Assembly: GCA_900546635.1 (NCBI GenBank)
Contig: URDS01000001.1
Coordinates: 1-64,000, forward strand
Length of the DNA: 64,000 nucleotides
Direction: 5' to 3'
Source of the DNA: an uncultured Eubacteriales bacterium
Lineage (GTDB): Bacteria; Bacillota; Clostridia; Oscillospirales; CAG-272
The position numbers and the translations under genes were made by a program. The notes beneath the pieces are model-generated. The model did no database searches and was not told the DNA's origin. It was given only the letters and a program-made list of their open reading frames with translations. Positions 32,549 through 43,306 of the stretch are shown here, in pieces (the first letter of the stretch is position 1; each line of letters starts with the position of its first letter).

Positions 32549-34222
32549 TCAAAACAGACCGCAGATCTTTCCGTTTTCATCTACATCGATCTTCTCCGCG
32601 GCGGGTACGCGCGGAAGTCCGGGCATGGTCATAATGTCGCCGGTCAGAACAACGATAAAGCCCGCGCCCGCGGAAATTTTTACATTTTTCACGCTGACCG
32701 TGAAGTTTTCCGGCGCGCCGAGCAGTTTGGGATCATCCGAGAAACTGTACTGCGTTTTGGCGATACAAACGGGCAGATTGCCATATCCGAGTTCCGTGAG
32801 CATATCGATTTGCTTTTTTGCGGCGGGCGCGACAGAGATCCCCGCACCGCCGTATACGCGTTTGACAACCGCTTCAATCTTTTCCTCGATGGAGCAATCC
32901 AGCGGATACGAGAAAGAAAAGTCGTTTGGCGTTTCGCAAAGGCGAACCACTTCGCTTGCAAGGTCGGCGCCGCCTTCGCCGCCTTTTGCCCACACGTCGG
33001 AGAGAATCGCATTGACACCGAGGGCACGGCACTGTTCCAAAACCAGCGCGGTTTCCGCATCGGTATCGGTGGGGAAGCGGTTGAGCGCGACCACAAGCGG
33101 CAGCTTATAGACGTTTTGAATATTGGAAACATGGCGGAGCAGATTGGGCATACCGCGCCTGAGCGCTTCGAGATCTTCGCTGCCGAGTTCGCTTTTCGGC
33201 ATTCCGCCGTGCATTTTAAGCGCGCGAATGGTCGCAACAATGACGACTGCGGACGGGACAAGGCCCGCGAGACGGCATTTGATGTCCAAAAATTTCTCCG
33301 CGCCGAGATCCGCGCCGAATCCCGCCTCGGTGACGGTGTAATCGCCGAGCTTCATCGCCATGCGCGTTGCTATGATAGAGTTGCAGCCGTGCGCAATGTT
33401 GGCAAAGGGACCGCCGTGTACGAATGCGGGCGTCCCCTCAAGCGTCTGCACAAGGTTCGGTTTGAGCGCGTCCCGAAGGAGCGCGGTCATGGCGCCCTCT
33501 GCGTGCAGGTCGCCGCAGCGTATCGGTTTGTCATCGGCCGTGTAGCCGATGATGATTTGCGCAAGCTTTTGCTTTAGATCGGAAATGGAGGCGGAAAGGC
33601 AGAGCACCGCCATAATTTCAGAAGCGACGGTAATGTCAAATCCGTCTTCGCGCGGCACGCCGTTGACGCGGCCGCCGAGACCGTCCACAATGCTCCGAAG
33701 CTGCCGGTCGTTCATATCCACGCAGCGTTTCCATGTGATTTTGCGCGTGTCAATGCCGAGCGCGTTTCCCTGATGGATATGGTTGTCCACCATGGCGGCA
33801 AGCAGATTGTTTGCCGCGCCGATTGCGTGAAAGTCGCCGGTGAAGTGCAGGTTGATGTCTTCCATCGGCACAACCTGCGCATATCCGCCGCCCGCCGCGC
33901 CGCCTTTGATACCGAATACAGGGCCGAGCGAGGGTTCGCGGAGCGCGACGGTCACGCGCTTGCCGATTTTTTTCAGTCCGTCCGCAAGACCGATGGTCGT
34001 CGTCGTTTTGCCCTCGCCCGCAGGCGTAGGCGTAATCGCGGTGACGAGAATCAGCTTTCCGTCTTCGCGGTCGGTTTCACTTAGCAGGGAAAGATCGATT
34101 TTCGCTTTATACCGACCGTACTGTTCTACATATTTTTCCGCAATACCCGCTTCGGCGGTGATTTCGGAAATCGGTTTCATCCGGCAGTTCTGCGCGATTT
34201 CAATATCCGAAAGATACTTCAT
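32549..34222 (-). CDS. fhs: Formate-tetrahydrofolate ligase
   Basis: A 557-aa enzyme that makes 10-formyl-tetrahydrofolate from formate, THF and ATP. The P-loop is [14 protein letters not shown] near residue 65, with [24 protein letters not shown] and [13 protein letters not shown] as conserved signatures. I take the ATG at 34222 because the preceding codons of the longer frame form the AAAAAGGAGCG ribosome-binding site; the resulting length is normal. It is the last gene of the pur operon, 24 bp after purL. It supplies the one-carbon unit used by PurN and by PurH, which is not in the window. Confidence 0.96.
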   Translation of the reverse strand: MKYLSDIEIAQNCRMKPISEITAEAGIAEKYVEQYGRYKAKIDLSLLSETDREDGKLILVTAITPTPAGEGKTTTTIGLADGLKKIGKRVTVALREPSLGPVFGIKGGAAGGGYAQVVPMEDINLHFTGDFHAIGAANNLLAAMVDNHIHQGNALGIDTRKITWKRCVDMNDRQLRSIVDGLGGRVNGVPREDGFDITVASEIMAVLCLSASISDLKQKLAQIIIGYTADDKPIRCGDLHAEGAMTALLRDALKPNLVQTLEGTPAFVHGGPFANIAHGCNSIIATRMAMKLGDYTVTEAGFGADLGAEKFLDIKCRLAGLVPSAVVIVATIRALKMHGGMPKSELGSEDLEALRRGMPNLLRHVSNIQNVYKLPLVVALNRFPTDTDAETALVLEQCRALGVNAILSDVWAKGGEGGADLASEVVRLCETPNDFSFSYPLDCSIEEKIEAVVKRVYGGAGISVAPAAKKQIDMLTELGYGNLPVCIAKTQYSFSDDPKLLGAPENFTVSVKNVKISAGAGFIVVLTGDIMTMPGLPRVPAAEKIDVDENGKICGLF

Positions 34223-34246
34223 GGTACGCTCCTTTTTCAAAGACGA

Positions 34247-37200
34247 TTATGAGTTAAAGTACTTTACAGCCGATTTGAACATTTTGATATCGTAGTCGCC
34301 GTATACATTTTTATAAAGATCTTTTCCGATGCGTTCCGCATGTCCCATTTTCCCGAAAACGCGGCCGTCCGGCGAGGTAATGCCCTCAATGGCCGCTATG
34401 GAGCCGTTGGGATTATAGCGGATGTCCATGGTCGCGTGCCCGTCCAAATCGGCATACTGCGTTGCGATCTGTCCGTTCTTTGCGAGGTTTGCAATGACAT
34501 CGTCACTTGCGAAGAAACGTCCCTCGCCGTGAGAGATCGGAACAAGATATACATCGCCGACCTGCGTTTCGCTGAGCCAGGGCGACAGGTTGGAGGCAAT
34601 CCGCGTCCGCACGATGCGCGACTGGTGACGCCCGATGGTATTGTAAGTCAGCGTCGGGCAGTTCTCATCGGTATCTACGATTTTTCCGAACGGAACGAGC
34701 CCCAGCTTAATCAGCGCCTGGAACCCGTTGCAGATACCGCAGACGAGACCGTCGCGCCGTTCAAGCAAATCTTCGACGGAAGCCTTCACCGCGCTGCTGC
34801 GGAAGAACGCCGTGATGAATTTGCCCGAACCGTCGGGCTCATCGCCGCCGGAGAATCCGCCGGGAATGAAAATAATTTGCGAATCCGCGACCTTTTGTGC
34901 AAAGGCTTCGACGCTGCGGGAAATGCCGTCTGCCGTGAGGTTGTTGACGACAAAGATTTCCGCGTCGGCGCCCGCTTCCCGAACGGCGCGCGCCGAGTCA
35001 AATTCGCAGTTCGTTCCGGGAAATACCGGAATGATGACACGCGGCTTTGCAATTTTCAGCGCGGGCGCACGGTGAATCTTGGCCGCTTCAAATGTGAAGT
35101 TCGGGGCCGGTTCCGGTTTTGCCGAAAGCCCGCAGGGGAATACGCTTTCCAGCTTGCTTTCATAGGTGCCGAGCAGCTTTTCAAGCGAAAGCTCGGTGCC
35201 GCCGTATACGATTGCTTTGCTTTGCGTCGTGGTGCCGAGCAGCGTTCCGATCTCATCACGATCGGTAAGCTCCAGTACAAATGCGCCGTAGCGGTAGCCG
35301 AAGAGCAGTTCAAGCGAAAGCGTATCTTCAAACTTGAAGCCCAACATATTGCCAAGGCACATTTTCAAAATCGCTTCGGCAACGCCGCCGTATTCGGGTG
35401 TCCACGCCGCGGCGACCTTGCCGGCGCGCATCAGCGCCGTGACCTTGTCAAAGAGTTCTGTCAGGGATTTTGCTTTGGGCAGACCGTCGCTGCCGTATTC
35501 GGGTGTAAGCAGGACAACGCGGTGTCCCTCCGCTTTAAATTCGGGCGAAAGAATATGTCCTGTTTTGGAGGTGGTTACCGCAAACGAAACCAGGGTAGGG
35601 GGAACATCGAGGCTTTCAAAGGAACCGCTCATGGAATCCTTGCCGCCGATAGCGCCGATGCCGAGTTCCATCTGTGCGCGGAACGCGCCGAGCAGGGCGG
35701 CTGCGGGACGTCCCCAGCGTTTCGGATCGCGGCCGAGCCGTTCAAAATATTCCTGGAAGGTGAGATATACGTCCCGGAACACAGCGCCGGAGGCAATCAG
35801 TTTTGCAACCGATTCCGCAACGGCGAGATAAGCGCCGTGATAGGGACTTTTTTCGGTAATAAACGGGTTGTAACCGTAGGCCATCAGCGAGCAGTCGTCG
35901 GTATTTCCGCGCTCCAGCGAGATTTTTTGCACCATGGCCTGAATCGGCGTTTGCTGATACTTGCCGCCGAACGGCATCAGCACCGTACCGGCGCCGATGG
36001 TAGAGTCAAAGCGCTCGGAAAGTCCGCGCTTCGAGCAGATATTGAGGTCCTCTGCCATTTCGCAAAGTCCGGTGCGGAAATCTTCGGGAATGGCTTTATC
36101 AAAGGCTTCGGGCGCGGTGACAACCGCATCCATATGTTTTTCCGCACCGTTGGAATTTAGAAAATCGCGCGAAATATCCACGATTGTTTTCCCGTTCCAG
36201 TGCATGGTCAGACGAGGCTCCGCCTTGACGGCGGCGATGACGGTCGCCTCCAGGTTTTCGAAAACCGCGATTTCAAAAAAGCGCTCGCGGCTTTCGGGGG
36301 CGATCACGACGGCCATTCGCTCCTGCGATTCGCTGATCGCAAGCTCGGTGCCGTCCAGTCCCTCATATTTTTTCGTGACTTTGTTCAGATCGATTTCCAG
36401 GCCGTCGGCCAGTTCTCCGACGGCAACCGAAACGCCGCCCGCGCCGAAATCGTTGCAACGCTTGATCATCCGGCAGGCTTCGCCGTTTCGGAACAGACGC
36501 TGCAGTTTGCGCTCTTCGGGCGCGTTGCCTTTTTGTACTTCGGCGCCGCAGCTTTCAAGCGAGTGCAGATCGTGCGATTTGGACGAGCCGGTTGCGCCGC
36601 CGCAGCCGTCGCGGCCGGTTCTGCCGCCGAGCAGAACGACAAGATCGCCCGGAGCGGGGCATTCCCGGCGGACGTTTTTGGCCGGCGCCGCGGCAACGAC
36701 CGCACCGATTTCCATGCGCTTTGCGGCGTAGCCGTCGTGATAGATTTCATCGACGATGCCGGTCGCAAGTCCGATCTGGTTTCCGTAGGAGGAATAGCCG
36801 GCCGCCGCCGTCGTGACGATTTTACGCTGCGGCAGCTTGCCGGGGAGCGTTTCCTCTACCGGACGAAGCGGATTGGCCGCGCCGGTGACGCGCATTGCGC
36901 CGTACACGTAGGCGCGCCCGGACAGCGGGTCGCGGATTGCGCCGCCGATGCAGGTCGCAGCGCCGCCGAACGGTTCAATCTCGGTCGGATGATTGTGCGT
37001 TTCATTCTTAAAAAGGAGAAGCCACGGTTCTTCTTTCCCGTCTACCGTGACGGTCATTTTTACCGTGCAGGCGTTGATCTCCTCAGATTCGTCGAGCTTG
37101 TTCAGCATACCGGTTGCGCGCAGATGGCGAACCGCAAGGGTCGCGATGTCCATCAGGCAGACCGGTTTTTTGCGTCCGAGTTCTTCGCGCACGTGAAGAT

Positions 37201-37942
37201 ACTGTTTATAGGTATCCTCCAGAAGCTTGTCCTCAAAGGTTACATGATCGAGCGTCGTCAAAAAGGTTGTATGACGGCAGTGATCCGACCAATAGGTGTC
37301 GATCATGCGAAGTTCCGTGATGGTGGGATCGCGGCGCTCGTTTTTGAAATAATCTCGGCAGAATGCGAGGTCGTTTTCGTCCATCGCCAGCCCGTATTTT
37401 CGGATGAAGGGCGAAAGCGCTTTTTCGTCCATATCGCAAAAGCCGTCGAGCGTTTCGACGCCGGTCGGAATTTCCCAATCGGCGCGGAGCGTTTCAAAGG
37501 GGGCAAAAGAGGCTTCGCGCGCTTCCACCGGGTTAATGACGTATTTTTTGATGCGCGCGATTTCCGCTTCGGACAGAGCGCCGTATAGGAGATAGAGCTT
37601 TGCCGTGCGCACAAGCGGACGCTCGCCGCATGAGATGATCTGAATGCACTGCGCCGCGCTGTCCGCGCGTTGATCAAACTGTCCGGGCAGATATTCTACC
37701 GCGAAAGCGGTCGCGCCCAAGAGATCGGGGGCGTCGCTGACAAGATCAAGCTGCGGCTCCGAAAAAACGGTGCGTTTTGCATATTCAAACAGCGCTTCGT
37801 CTATATTTTCCACGTCGTAGCGGTTCAAGATGCGTACATCTTCGAGCGCTGAGATGCCGAGCAAGGTGCGCGCATCAGCGCACAGCGCGGCGGCCTCGTT
37901 GGCGAGTTCTTTCTTTTTTTCTACAAATACTCTGTAAACCAT
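34247..37942 (-). CDS. purL: Phosphoribosylformylglycinamidine synthase (single-chain)
   Basis: A 1231-aa single-chain FGAM synthase, step 4 of purine synthesis, using glutamine and ATP. It has an N-terminal PurS-like region, two AIR-synthase-type halves (FKNETHNHPTEIEPFGGAATCIGG; FGGKYQQTPIQ), and a C-terminal glutaminase whose nucleophile is C1071 in GICNGFQ, with the His/Glu pair in PISHGEGRF. This is the long clostridial form, not the three-subunit PurSQL. Its ATG overlaps the purD stop by one base, so translation is coupled. Fhs follows. Confidence 0.96.
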   Translation of the reverse strand: MVYRVFVEKKKELANEAAALCADARTLLGISALEDVRILNRYDVENIDEALFEYAKRTVFSEPQLDLVSDAPDLLGATAFAVEYLPGQFDQRADSAAQCIQIISCGERPLVRTAKLYLLYGALSEAEIARIKKYVINPVEAREASFAPFETLRADWEIPTGVETLDGFCDMDEKALSPFIRKYGLAMDENDLAFCRDYFKNERRDPTITELRMIDTYWSDHCRHTTFLTTLDHVTFEDKLLEDTYKQYLHVREELGRKKPVCLMDIATLAVRHLRATGMLNKLDESEEINACTVKMTVTVDGKEEPWLLLFKNETHNHPTEIEPFGGAATCIGGAIRDPLSGRAYVYGAMRVTGAANPLRPVEETLPGKLPQRKIVTTAAAGYSSYGNQIGLATGIVDEIYHDGYAAKRMEIGAVVAAAPAKNVRRECPAPGDLVVLLGGRTGRDGCGGATGSSKSHDLHSLESCGAEVQKGNAPEERKLQRLFRNGEACRMIKRCNDFGAGGVSVAVGELADGLEIDLNKVTKKYEGLDGTELAISESQERMAVVIAPESRERFFEIAVFENLEATVIAAVKAEPRLTMHWNGKTIVDISRDFLNSNGAEKHMDAVVTAPEAFDKAIPEDFRTGLCEMAEDLNICSKRGLSERFDSTIGAGTVLMPFGGKYQQTPIQAMVQKISLERGNTDDCSLMAYGYNPFITEKSPYHGAYLAVAESVAKLIASGAVFRDVYLTFQEYFERLGRDPKRWGRPAAALLGAFRAQMELGIGAIGGKDSMSGSFESLDVPPTLVSFAVTTSKTGHILSPEFKAEGHRVVLLTPEYGSDGLPKAKSLTELFDKVTALMRAGKVAAAWTPEYGGVAEAILKMCLGNMLGFKFEDTLSLELLFGYRYGAFVLELTDRDEIGTLLGTTTQSKAIVYGGTELSLEKLLGTYESKLESVFPCGLSAKPEPAPNFTFEAAKIHRAPALKIAKPRVIIPVFPGTNCEFDSARAVREAGADAEIFVVNNLTADGISRSVEAFAQKVADSQIIFIPGGFSGGDEPDGSGKFITAFFRSSAVKASVEDLLERRDGLVCGICNGFQALIKLGLVPFGKIVDTDENCPTLTYNTIGRHQSRIVRTRIASNLSPWLSETQVGDVYLVPISHGEGRFFASDDVIANLAKNGQIATQYADLDGHATMDIRYNPNGSIAAIEGITSPDGRVFGKMGHAERIGKDLYKNVYGDYDIKMFKSAVKYFNS

Positions 37943-39213
37943 CAGTTCTCCTTCGACGCTGCAAGCGCTTTTGCGCCGATGTCTCGGCGATAGTGCGCGT
38001 CTTTGAAATGAATCCGCTCTACTTTTTGATAGGCCGCTTTCAGTGCGTCTTTCAGCGTTTCGCCGGTCGCACAGACGCCGAGTACGCGCCCGCCGGCTGT
38101 TTTCAGCCTACCGTCCTCAAGTTTCGCTCCCGCGACATACACCGAATCCAAGAGTTCTGCCGGGATGTCGATCGGGTAGCCGCTCGGATAGCTTTTCGGG
38201 TATCCTCCGGAGGCCATAACGACGCAGGCGGCGCATCCGTCGGAAAACTTGACCATTTCGGATGAGAGCGTGCCGTTTGTCGTTGCCTGCATGATTTCAA
38301 GCAGATCGCTTTTCAAAAGCGGGAGTACGACCTGCGTTTCCGGATCGCCGAAGCGACAGTTGTATTCGATCACTTTCGGACCGTCGGCGGTCAGCATGAG
38401 GCCGAAATAAAGGCATCCGCGAAAAGTGCGCCCCTCCGCACGCATGGCGTTGATTGTCGGCTTGAAGATGGTTTCCATGCAGTGCGCGGCAATTTCTTTT
38501 GTGTAAAAAGGATTGGGCGCGATTGTGCCCATACCGCCGGTGTTCAGGCCAAGGTCTCCGTCAAGCGCGCGCTTGTGATCCATGGAGGAGACCATCGGAA
38601 CGACGGTTTTTCCGTCGGTGAAAGCGAGTACGGATACCTCGGGGCCGCTTAGAAATTCCTCAATAACGACGCGGCTGCCGCTCTCTCCGAAAACTTTGTC
38701 CTCCATCATGGAGCGGACTGCCGCCACGGCTTCTTCTTTTGTTTCGGCAATGACAACGCCTTTTCCGAGCGCAAGCCCGTCGGCCTTGATTACCGTCGGC
38801 AGGGGCGCGGTTTCCAGGTAGGCGAGCGCCGTCTCCATTTTGTCAAAGACCGCATAAGCCGCAGTCGGGATACGGTACTTTTTCATCAGGTCTTTTGCAA
38901 AAATTTTGCTTCCCTCAATGGCCGCCGCCGTGCGCGTCGGACCAAAGCAGGGAATGCCCGCCTGTTCCAGCATATCGACAGCGCCGAGCACCAGCGGATC
39001 GTCCGGTGCGACAACCGCATAATCAATGGCGTGTTCGGTTGCAAAACGTACGATCCCGTCAAGGTCCTTTGCCCCGATTGAAACGCATTCGGCATCGGCT
39101 GCGATACCGCCGTTTCCGGGCAGCGCGTATAGTTTGGTTATGGTTTGGTTTTCCCTTAGCTTTTTGATAATGGCGTGCTCACGTCCACCCCCGCCTACGA
39201 CCAGTATGTTCAT
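37942..39213 (-). CDS. purD: Phosphoribosylamine-glycine ligase
   Basis: A 423-aa ATP-grasp enzyme joining glycine to phosphoribosylamine, step 2 of purine synthesis. Signatures: VVGGGGREHAI at the N-terminus, KADGLALGKGV (ATP-grasp lysine), GPEVSVLAFTDG, LNTGGMGTIAPNPF, and the metal-binding EYNCRFGDPETQ. Full family length. It lies 19 bp after purN and overlaps purL by one base. Confidence 0.97.
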   Translation of the reverse strand: MNILVVGGGGREHAIIKKLRENQTITKLYALPGNGGIAADAECVSIGAKDLDGIVRFATEHAIDYAVVAPDDPLVLGAVDMLEQAGIPCFGPTRTAAAIEGSKIFAKDLMKKYRIPTAAYAVFDKMETALAYLETAPLPTVIKADGLALGKGVVIAETKEEAVAAVRSMMEDKVFGESGSRVVIEEFLSGPEVSVLAFTDGKTVVPMVSSMDHKRALDGDLGLNTGGMGTIAPNPFYTKEIAAHCMETIFKPTINAMRAEGRTFRGCLYFGLMLTADGPKVIEYNCRFGDPETQVVLPLLKSDLLEIMQATTNGTLSSEMVKFSDGCAACVVMASGGYPKSYPSGYPIDIPAELLDSVYVAGAKLEDGRLKTAGGRVLGVCATGETLKDALKAAYQKVERIHFKDAHYRRDIGAKALAASKEN

Positions 39214-39232
39214 AAGCTCCCTCCGCTGTTTG

Positions 39233-39844
39233 TCAAATTTTCTCTTTCAGAATATCCGCGCAGACCCGCTCGGCCGCACGGGGCAGAATGACCCATTCCG
39301 CCTGACGCATGACGCGCTGCTGCAGAATTTCGGGCGTATCGCATTTGCGGATGGATACCGCTTTTTGCATAATGATTTTGCCGCCGTCCGGTACTTCGTT
39401 TACAAAATGCACGGTTGCCCCCGTGATTTTTACGCCGTAGGCGAGCGCGGCCTCATGCACTTTGAGGCCGTAATATCCTTTTCCGCAGAAAGACGGGATC
39501 AAAGACGGATGCACGTTGATGATCCGATCCCGAAATGCGCCGATGAATTTCTCGGACAGAATGCACATAAAACCGGCCAGTATAACAAGGTCGATATTCT
39601 GTTCATGCAAAAGTCCGATCAGCTTTTCTTCAAAATTCTCTGCGCTGCCGCAGTCTTTTTTGGTGATGACCGCGATTTTGATGCCCGCCGCGCTGGCGCG
39701 GGTGAGCGCGTAAGCGTCCGCCTTATTGGATATGACCAGTTCAATGGCGCCGCTTTTCAGAATGCCGTTTTTTTGAGCGTCGATCAACGCTTGCAGATTG
39801 GTACCGCCGCCCGAGACTAAGACCGCGATTTTTGCTTTCAGCAT
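39233..39844 (-). CDS. purN: Phosphoribosylglycinamide formyltransferase (PurN)
   Basis: A 203-aa folate-dependent GAR transformylase, step 3 of purine synthesis. The phosphate-binding loop is [11 protein letters not shown], the catalytic Asn/His are in [11 protein letters not shown], and the catalytic Asp is in EVPDGGKII. Its start codon overlaps the purM stop (ATGCTGA), indicating coupled translation. Formyl-THF would come from Fhs at the end of the operon. Confidence 0.96.
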   Translation of the reverse strand: MLKAKIAVLVSGGGTNLQALIDAQKNGILKSGAIELVISNKADAYALTRASAAGIKIAVITKKDCGSAENFEEKLIGLLHEQNIDLVILAGFMCILSEKFIGAFRDRIINVHPSLIPSFCGKGYYGLKVHEAALAYGVKITGATVHFVNEVPDGGKIIMQKAVSIRKCDTPEILQQRVMRQAEWVILPRAAERVCADILKEKI

Positions 39845-40878
39845 ATCGTGATTTTGTCCTCGCTTCCGATAATTTCGCCGATGATATAGGCATCCTCGCC
39901 CTGTGCGTGCAAAATGGAAAGGGCGAGGTCTGCATCCGCAGCCGGAACGATGACGCTCATGCCGACGCCCATGTTGAAGGTATTGAACATATCGCGTTCC
40001 GGGATACCGCCGACATTTGCAATAAGGTCGAAAATAGGCAGTACGCGGACGGCGCTTCTTTGGATTTTTGCGCCGAGTCCGTCCGGAATGCTGCGCGGAA
40101 TGTTTTCATAAAAACCGCCGCCCGTGATATGAGAGACGCCGTGTACCTCGACCGCGCGCATCAGTTCCAGAATCGGTTTGACATAGATTTTTGTAGGGGC
40201 GAGCAATGTTTCGCCGATGGATTTTCCGCCGAGCGCAGCGCTGGGGGTGCGAATATCGCTGTTTTCCACGTCGAAGACCTTTCTGACCAGAGAAAAGCCG
40301 TTGGAATGTACGCCGCTCGATGGGAGCGCGATGATCGCATCGCCGATCTGCATACGTTTGTTGTCGATGATTTTGGATTTGTCAACCGCGCCGACCGCGA
40401 AACCGGCGAGGTCATATTCGCTTTCAGGATAAAATCCCGGCATTTCAGCCGTTTCGCCGCCGATCAGCGCGGCGCCTGACTGTACGCAGCCCTCCGCAAC
40501 GCCTTTGACGATGTCCGCAATGCGTTCGGGCACATTTTTGCCGCAGGCGATGTAGTCCAAAAAGAAGAGAGGCTTTGCGCCGCAGCAGATAACGTCGTTG
40601 ACGCACATGGCCACGCAGTCAATGCCGACAGTGTCATGCTTGTCCATCAAAAAAGCAAGCTTCAGCTTGGTGCCGACGCCGTCCGTGCCGCTGACAAGGA
40701 CGGGACGTTCCATTCCGCGCGTATCGAACTCAAACAGGCCGCCGAATCCGCCGACGTCCGAACAGACGCCGCTTGTCATTGTGCGCGCAACATGCTGTTT
40801 CATCAATTCTACGGCGCGGTAGCCGGCAGTGATGTCCACGCCTGCGGCGGCGTAGCTTTCGGATTTTGAATTTTTCAT
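39838..40878 (-). CDS. purM: Phosphoribosylformylglycinamidine cyclo-ligase
   Basis: A 346-aa AIR synthetase, step 5 of purine synthesis. Signatures: [62 protein letters not shown] and [13 protein letters not shown]. The ATG at 40878 is chosen because AAGGAGGAC precedes it and it gives the family length; a longer frame would overlap purF. It lies 25 bp after the purF stop. Confidence 0.97.
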   Translation of the reverse strand: MKNSKSESYAAAGVDITAGYRAVELMKQHVARTMTSGVCSDVGGFGGLFEFDTRGMERPVLVSGTDGVGTKLKLAFLMDKHDTVGIDCVAMCVNDVICCGAKPLFFLDYIACGKNVPERIADIVKGVAEGCVQSGAALIGGETAEMPGFYPESEYDLAGFAVGAVDKSKIIDNKRMQIGDAIIALPSSGVHSNGFSLVRKVFDVENSDIRTPSAALGGKSIGETLLAPTKIYVKPILELMRAVEVHGVSHITGGGFYENIPRSIPDGLGAKIQRSAVRVLPIFDLIANVGGIPERDMFNTFNMGVGMSVIVPAADADLALSILHAQGEDAYIIGEIIGSEDKITIC

Positions 40879-40903
40879 GTTGTCCTCCTTGTCCTCTGTA
40901 AGA

Positions 40904-42343
40904 TCATTCGTCTTTTCCGTTTTCGGAAATTTTATTTTCAAACCGGTTTTTATGGGTCTCAGACGGGATACTGGTCGGATATGCGCCGGTAAAGCAGGCG
41001 GCGCAGTAGCCCTTGCCGTTTACGCCGTAGGCCAGTTTGTCCACGCTCTCCACGCTGAGGTATCCGAGCGAATCGACGCCGATTATGTTTGCCGTTTCCT
41101 CCACGGTGTGATGACATGCGATCAGATTTTCACGCGAATCAATGTCGGTGCCGTAATAGCAGGGGTTCAAAAACGGCGGCGCGGATACCCGCATGTGAAT
41201 TTCCTTTGCGCCGGCTTCGCGCAAAAGACGCACGATGCGCGCGCTGGTCGTACCGCGCACAATCGAGTCGTCGATCAGGACGATGCGCTTGTCGCGCACA
41301 ACTTCCGGAATCGGATTGAGCTTGATCCGCACTTTGTCCTCGCGGCTCTTTTGGCCGGGGGCGATAAAGGTGCGCCCGATATATTTGTTTTTGATAAAGC
41401 CGATCTCATACGGAATGCCCGACTGCTTGGAGTATCCGATGGCGGCGTCAATGCCGGAGTCGGGGACGCCGATGACCACGTCAGCCTGAACGGGGTGCTC
41501 CAGGGCAAGAAAAGCGCCTGCGCGCAGGCGCGCAGAGTGCACCGAACAGCCGTCGATTACGGAATCCGGACGGGCGAAATAAATGTATTCAAACACACAG
41601 AGCGCAGCGGGCTTTTTTTCACAGTGGTCGCGGATGCTGCGAATGCCGTTTGCGTCAAATACCAAAATTTCTCCCGGCTCAAGATCACGCACAAGCGCCG
41701 CGCCGACCGCGTCGAGCGCACAGCTTTCCGAGGCGATGACATAGGCGCCGTCCGGCGTTTTTCCGTAGCAAAGCGGACGCATTCCGTTTTCATCCCGGAC
41801 GGCGATCAGTTTGGAGGGAGACATGATGACGAGCGAATAAGCGCCCTCCAGTTTTGTCATGGCGCGGTTGACGGCTTCCTCGATAGAGGGGGCGTTTATC
41901 CGTTCTTTGGTAATCATATAGGAAATGACTTCGGTATCGCTCGTTGTGTGGAAAATGGACCCCTCCATTTCCAGCGCGGCGCGCAATTCATAGGAATTGG
42001 TCAGATTTCCGTTGTGCGCCAGCGCCATATGCCCCTTGATATGGTTGACGACGATCGGCTGCGCGTTTGCGCGGGCCTTGGAGCCGGTCGTGCCGTAGCG
42101 AACGTGTCCGACGGCGATTTTTCCTTCTCCGAGCGTTTCGATCACTTCGGGGGTAAAAATGTCGTTTACAAGTCCGTTGTCCTTGTGTGTGCGGAAAATG
42201 CCGTCGTCATTGACGACAATGCCGCAGCTTTCCTGCCCGCGGTGCTGAAGTGCGAACAGTCCGTAATACGCAGTGCGCGCCAGATCGGCGGTACTTGGGG
42301 AATAGACGCCGAATACGCCGCATTCTTCTCTTAATTTACTCAT
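40904..42343 (-). CDS. purF: Amidophosphoribosyltransferase
   Basis: A 479-aa enzyme for the first committed step of purine synthesis, PRPP plus glutamine to phosphoribosylamine. A seven-residue propeptide precedes the catalytic Cys8 (REECGVFG). The glutaminase motif [11 protein letters not shown] and the PRPP loop [13 protein letters not shown] are present. Cysteines near [14 protein letters not shown] and GYCAAC match the oxygen-sensitive [4Fe-4S] cluster of the Bacillus-type enzyme. Gap to purE is 26 bp. Confidence 0.97.
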   Translation of the reverse strand: MSKLREECGVFGVYSPSTADLARTAYYGLFALQHRGQESCGIVVNDDGIFRTHKDNGLVNDIFTPEVIETLGEGKIAVGHVRYGTTGSKARANAQPIVVNHIKGHMALAHNGNLTNSYELRAALEMEGSIFHTTSDTEVISYMITKERINAPSIEEAVNRAMTKLEGAYSLVIMSPSKLIAVRDENGMRPLCYGKTPDGAYVIASESCALDAVGAALVRDLEPGEILVFDANGIRSIRDHCEKKPAALCVFEYIYFARPDSVIDGCSVHSARLRAGAFLALEHPVQADVVIGVPDSGIDAAIGYSKQSGIPYEIGFIKNKYIGRTFIAPGQKSREDKVRIKLNPIPEVVRDKRIVLIDDSIVRGTTSARIVRLLREAGAKEIHMRVSAPPFLNPCYYGTDIDSRENLIACHHTVEETANIIGVDSLGYLSVESVDKLAYGVNGKGYCAACFTGAYPTSIPSETHKNRFENKISENGKDE

Positions 42344-42369
42344 CGTTTTTCCTTTAAATTATAGATTAC

Positions 42370-42864
42370 TCAGTGATTGTATTTTTCTTCAACCGCGGCA
42401 TTTTTGGAGAGGACTTTCTGCTTGTCCGCGGCGCGTTTTTCGGCCAGTTTTTCGGCAAGCGTTTCGTCTGTTACCGCAAGAATTTGAATCGAAAGCAAAG
42501 CGGCGTTCACAGCCCCGTCAATCGCAACCGCAGCTACAGGAATGCCGCTTGGCATCTGCACGGTGGAAAACAGAGCGTCAACGCCGTCAAGCGTATTGGA
42601 TTTGATCGGAATACCGATTACGGGCAGCGTCGTATTTGCCGCGATTGCGCCCGCAAGATGCGCGGCCATGCCGGCGGCGGCAATCATCACGCCAAAACCG
42701 TGCTCGCGCGCGGTTTCCGTGAAACTTTTCGCTTCTCCCGGCGTTCTGTGCGCGGAATAGACGTGTACTTCATAGGGCACTTCAAAATCCCGCAGCGTGG
42801 AAATGGCTTTTTCAACGATCGGCAGATCGCTGTCGCTGCCCATAATAACTGCAACTTTTTTCAT
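42370..42864 (-). CDS. purE: N5-CAIR mutase / AIR carboxylase PurE
   Basis: A 164-aa enzyme that carboxylates AIR or rearranges N5-CAIR, step 6 of purine synthesis. Signatures: MGSDSDLP near the N-terminus, SAHRTP, and IAAAGMAAHLAG; a charged Lys/Glu-rich tail ends the protein. No purK is nearby, and I cannot decide between class I and class II by eye. It is the first gene of the operon purE-purF-purM-purN-purD-purL-fhs and directly follows the ZTP riboswitch and its terminator. Confidence 0.96.
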   Translation of the reverse strand: MKKVAVIMGSDSDLPIVEKAISTLRDFEVPYEVHVYSAHRTPGEAKSFTETAREHGFGVMIAAAGMAAHLAGAIAANTTLPVIGIPIKSNTLDGVDALFSTVQMPSGIPVAAVAIDGAVNAALLSIQILAVTDETLAEKLAEKRAADKQKVLSKNAAVEEKYNH

Positions 42865-42894
42865 ACCTTTCCTCCATAATTAAATAAGCATATA

Positions 42895-42937
42895 AATAAA
42901 AAACGGCACAACTTACCTGTAGAAATGTAAGCGTGCC
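42895..42937 (-). terminator. Riboswitch-controlled terminator before purE
   Basis: On the minus strand GGCAC-G-CTTAC pairs with GTAAG-TT-GTGCC around a 9-nt loop and is followed by GTTTTTT. Its 5' arm overlaps the conserved TGGGCA of the aptamer, so aptamer folding and terminator folding exclude each other. Ligand should switch the operon on. Confidence 0.85.
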
Positions 42938-43002
42938 CAGACGGTCGGCATATCATTTTCTGTTCCCCTGTGGTGCTCCACAAATCCGTCGGTTGCAGAA
43001 AA
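42934..43002 (-). promoter_or_regulatory. ZTP/ZMP (pfl) riboswitch
   Basis: On the minus strand P1 is TTTTCTG / CAGAAAA. The hairpin GTGG-AGCA-CCAC is followed by A-GGGGAA, and the 3' domain is GCCGACCGTCTGGGCA, the conserved end of pfl RNAs. The pseudoknot would pair GACGG with CCGTC, a compensated change from the common GGCG/CGCC. It senses ZTP/ZMP, which build up when formyl-THF is short. Recognised by eye from the consensus; the gene context (purE to fhs) fits exactly. Confidence 0.85.
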
Positions 43003-43149
43003 CCTTGTAAATCGTGCATGCCATGCGGCGCGGGCTGCGCTGCGCTCAAATCTGAGAGCCATGGACATGTTGCCGGGAAAATGAGAAACAATTGCTTGGC
43101 ACCGAAATAACCGAGCCGTTCGACGCCAAAAGAGGGTTTCATTGAGATT

Positions 43150-43178
43150 ATTATACCATGTCTGCATTTGGGTGTCAA
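43150..43178 (-). promoter_or_regulatory. Promoter of the pur operon
   Basis: On the minus strand a perfect TTGACA (43173-43178), 17 bp, and a perfect TATAAT (43150-43155). About 140 nt of leader RNA with no feature I recognise lies between it and the ZTP aptamer. The bases 43179-43306 hold nothing else that I see. Confidence 0.9.
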
Positions 43179-43306
43179 GGATTCCGTACCGCATGGAAAA
43201 GTAAAAAAAAAGTCGTTAAAAAAGCCCTTTCTCGTGCATTTTGTCGGTCTTTGAAAGCTGTTTGGCCGTAAATTGATGCGCGAATCAAAAGACAAGCGGA
43301 AATCGT

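Noticed and set aside
34340..36160. 606-codon plus frame opposite purL
   Set aside because: Shadow of the purL codons; composition is Arg/Ala/Phe-rich with no motif.
40877..42334. 485-codon plus frame opposite purF
   Set aside because: Shadow of purF, which has all its catalytic motifs on the minus strand.
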